64,000 nucleotides of DNA, from NCBI RefSeq assembly GCF_030380815.1, contig NZ_JAUDUY010000004.1, forward strand, positions 336,355 to 400,354. The letters are read 5' to 3'. Positions 63,956 through 64,000 of this stretch are shown here, piece by piece. Position 1 is the stretch's first letter; each line of letters begins with the position of its first letter. Source of the stretch: Robiginitalea aurantiaca. GTDB taxonomy: Bacteria > Bacteroidota > Bacteroidia > Flavobacteriales > Flavobacteriaceae. The translations under genes were made by a program, and so were the position numbers. The notes under the pieces are model-generated. The model did not search any database. It was not told the DNA's origin and saw only the letters and a list, made by a program, of their open reading frames with translations.

Positions 63956-64000
63956 AAGGCGGCGACCTACTCTCCCACCAATCGGCAGTACCATCGGCGC
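63956..64000 (-). rRNA. rrf: 5S ribosomal RNA, 3' part (partial)
   Basis: Read on the minus strand, the sequence begins GCGCCGATGGTACTGCC and ends GGTGGGAGAGTAGGTCGCCGCC, the conserved 3' half of bacterial 5S rRNA. The 5' part and the rest of the rRNA operon lie beyond the window edge. Confidence 0.93.

Overview
This window is a stretch of a Bacteroidota chromosome, almost certainly family Flavobacteriaceae. The evidence is: promoter elements of the Bacteroidota type (TAnnTTTG); two type IX secretion/gliding-associated proteins (a PorP/SprF-like protein and DUF4835/PorD); the gene order bamD, omega/Rpb6, coaBC, DUF4835, recN; a YtxJ protein; and a set of flavobacterial families of unknown function. 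GC content looks moderate (high 40s percent, by eye). I did not fix a genus. Gene density is very high and there are no phage genes, transposases, tRNAs or CRISPR arrays that I can see. The window reads as a core-genome segment and not as an island.

Layout. 0.1-4.6 kb: transaldolase, an SDR enzyme, SRP RNA with its own promoter, a glutaminyl-peptide cyclotransferase lipoprotein, a thioesterase and glyA. 4.7-10.5 kb: fumarylacetoacetase, an unknown lipoprotein, YtxJ and ClpB. 10.6-15.3 kb: a TetR regulator, a PorP/SprF-SPOR fusion, a SixA-like lipoprotein, an unknown lipoprotein, smpB and pcm. 15.4-22.6 kb: a long plus-strand run (Gfo/Idh oxidoreductase, 3-hydroxybutyryl-CoA dehydrogenase, DUF1015, YggS, exonuclease/GIY-YIG fusion, K+ channel, miaA, gluconokinase). 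22.7-27.6 kb: a minus-strand run (response regulator, histidine kinase, coaE, YbbR protein, glycosyltransferase). 27.6-35.1 kb: fabI, recN, DUF4835, coaBC, omega, bamD, dapA and an unknown gene. 35.1-40.3 kb: a two-gene 5'-nucleotidase, ligA, prmC and an acetyltransferase. 40.3-46.7 kb: ribD, a HAD phosphatase, a permease, YigZ, a thioesterase, dnaA, an LMW phosphatase and an RsmI paralogue. 46.7-49.8 kb: a cell-wall cluster (lysozyme-like protein, mltG, acetyltransferase, dapF). 49.9-58.2 kb: an HtrA protease, a long GAPDH, a coiled-coil membrane protein, an acetyltransferase, trmD, rplS, rocD and rlmD. 58.2-63.5 kb: two small flavobacterial unknowns, a THUMP methyltransferase, a ZIP transporter, a hemolysin III protein and an orphan membrane protein. 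The right edge enters an rRNA operon on the minus strand (terminator and the 3' end of 5S rRNA).

How the genes work together. Most are housekeeping: translation and RNA modification (smpB, trmD, rplS, rlmD, miaA, prmC, SRP RNA, 5S), replication and repair (dnaA, ligA, recN), envelope biogenesis (bamD, mltG, dapA, dapF, YbbR, HtrA, T9SS-linked proteins), and cofactor, lipid and amino-acid metabolism (coaBC, coaE, fabI, ribD, glyA, fahA, rocD). I found no clear previously undescribed multi-gene system. The more interesting signals are regulatory or architectural: a terminator-like hairpin inside the dnaA leader, -7 elements only 4-5 nt from several start codons, phased GTTAAA repeats before htrA, an exonuclease fused to a GIY-YIG domain that seems to have lost its catalytic residues, a 5'-nucleotidase split into two lipoproteins predicted to use different export routes, and a PorP/SprF protein carrying a SPOR-like tail.
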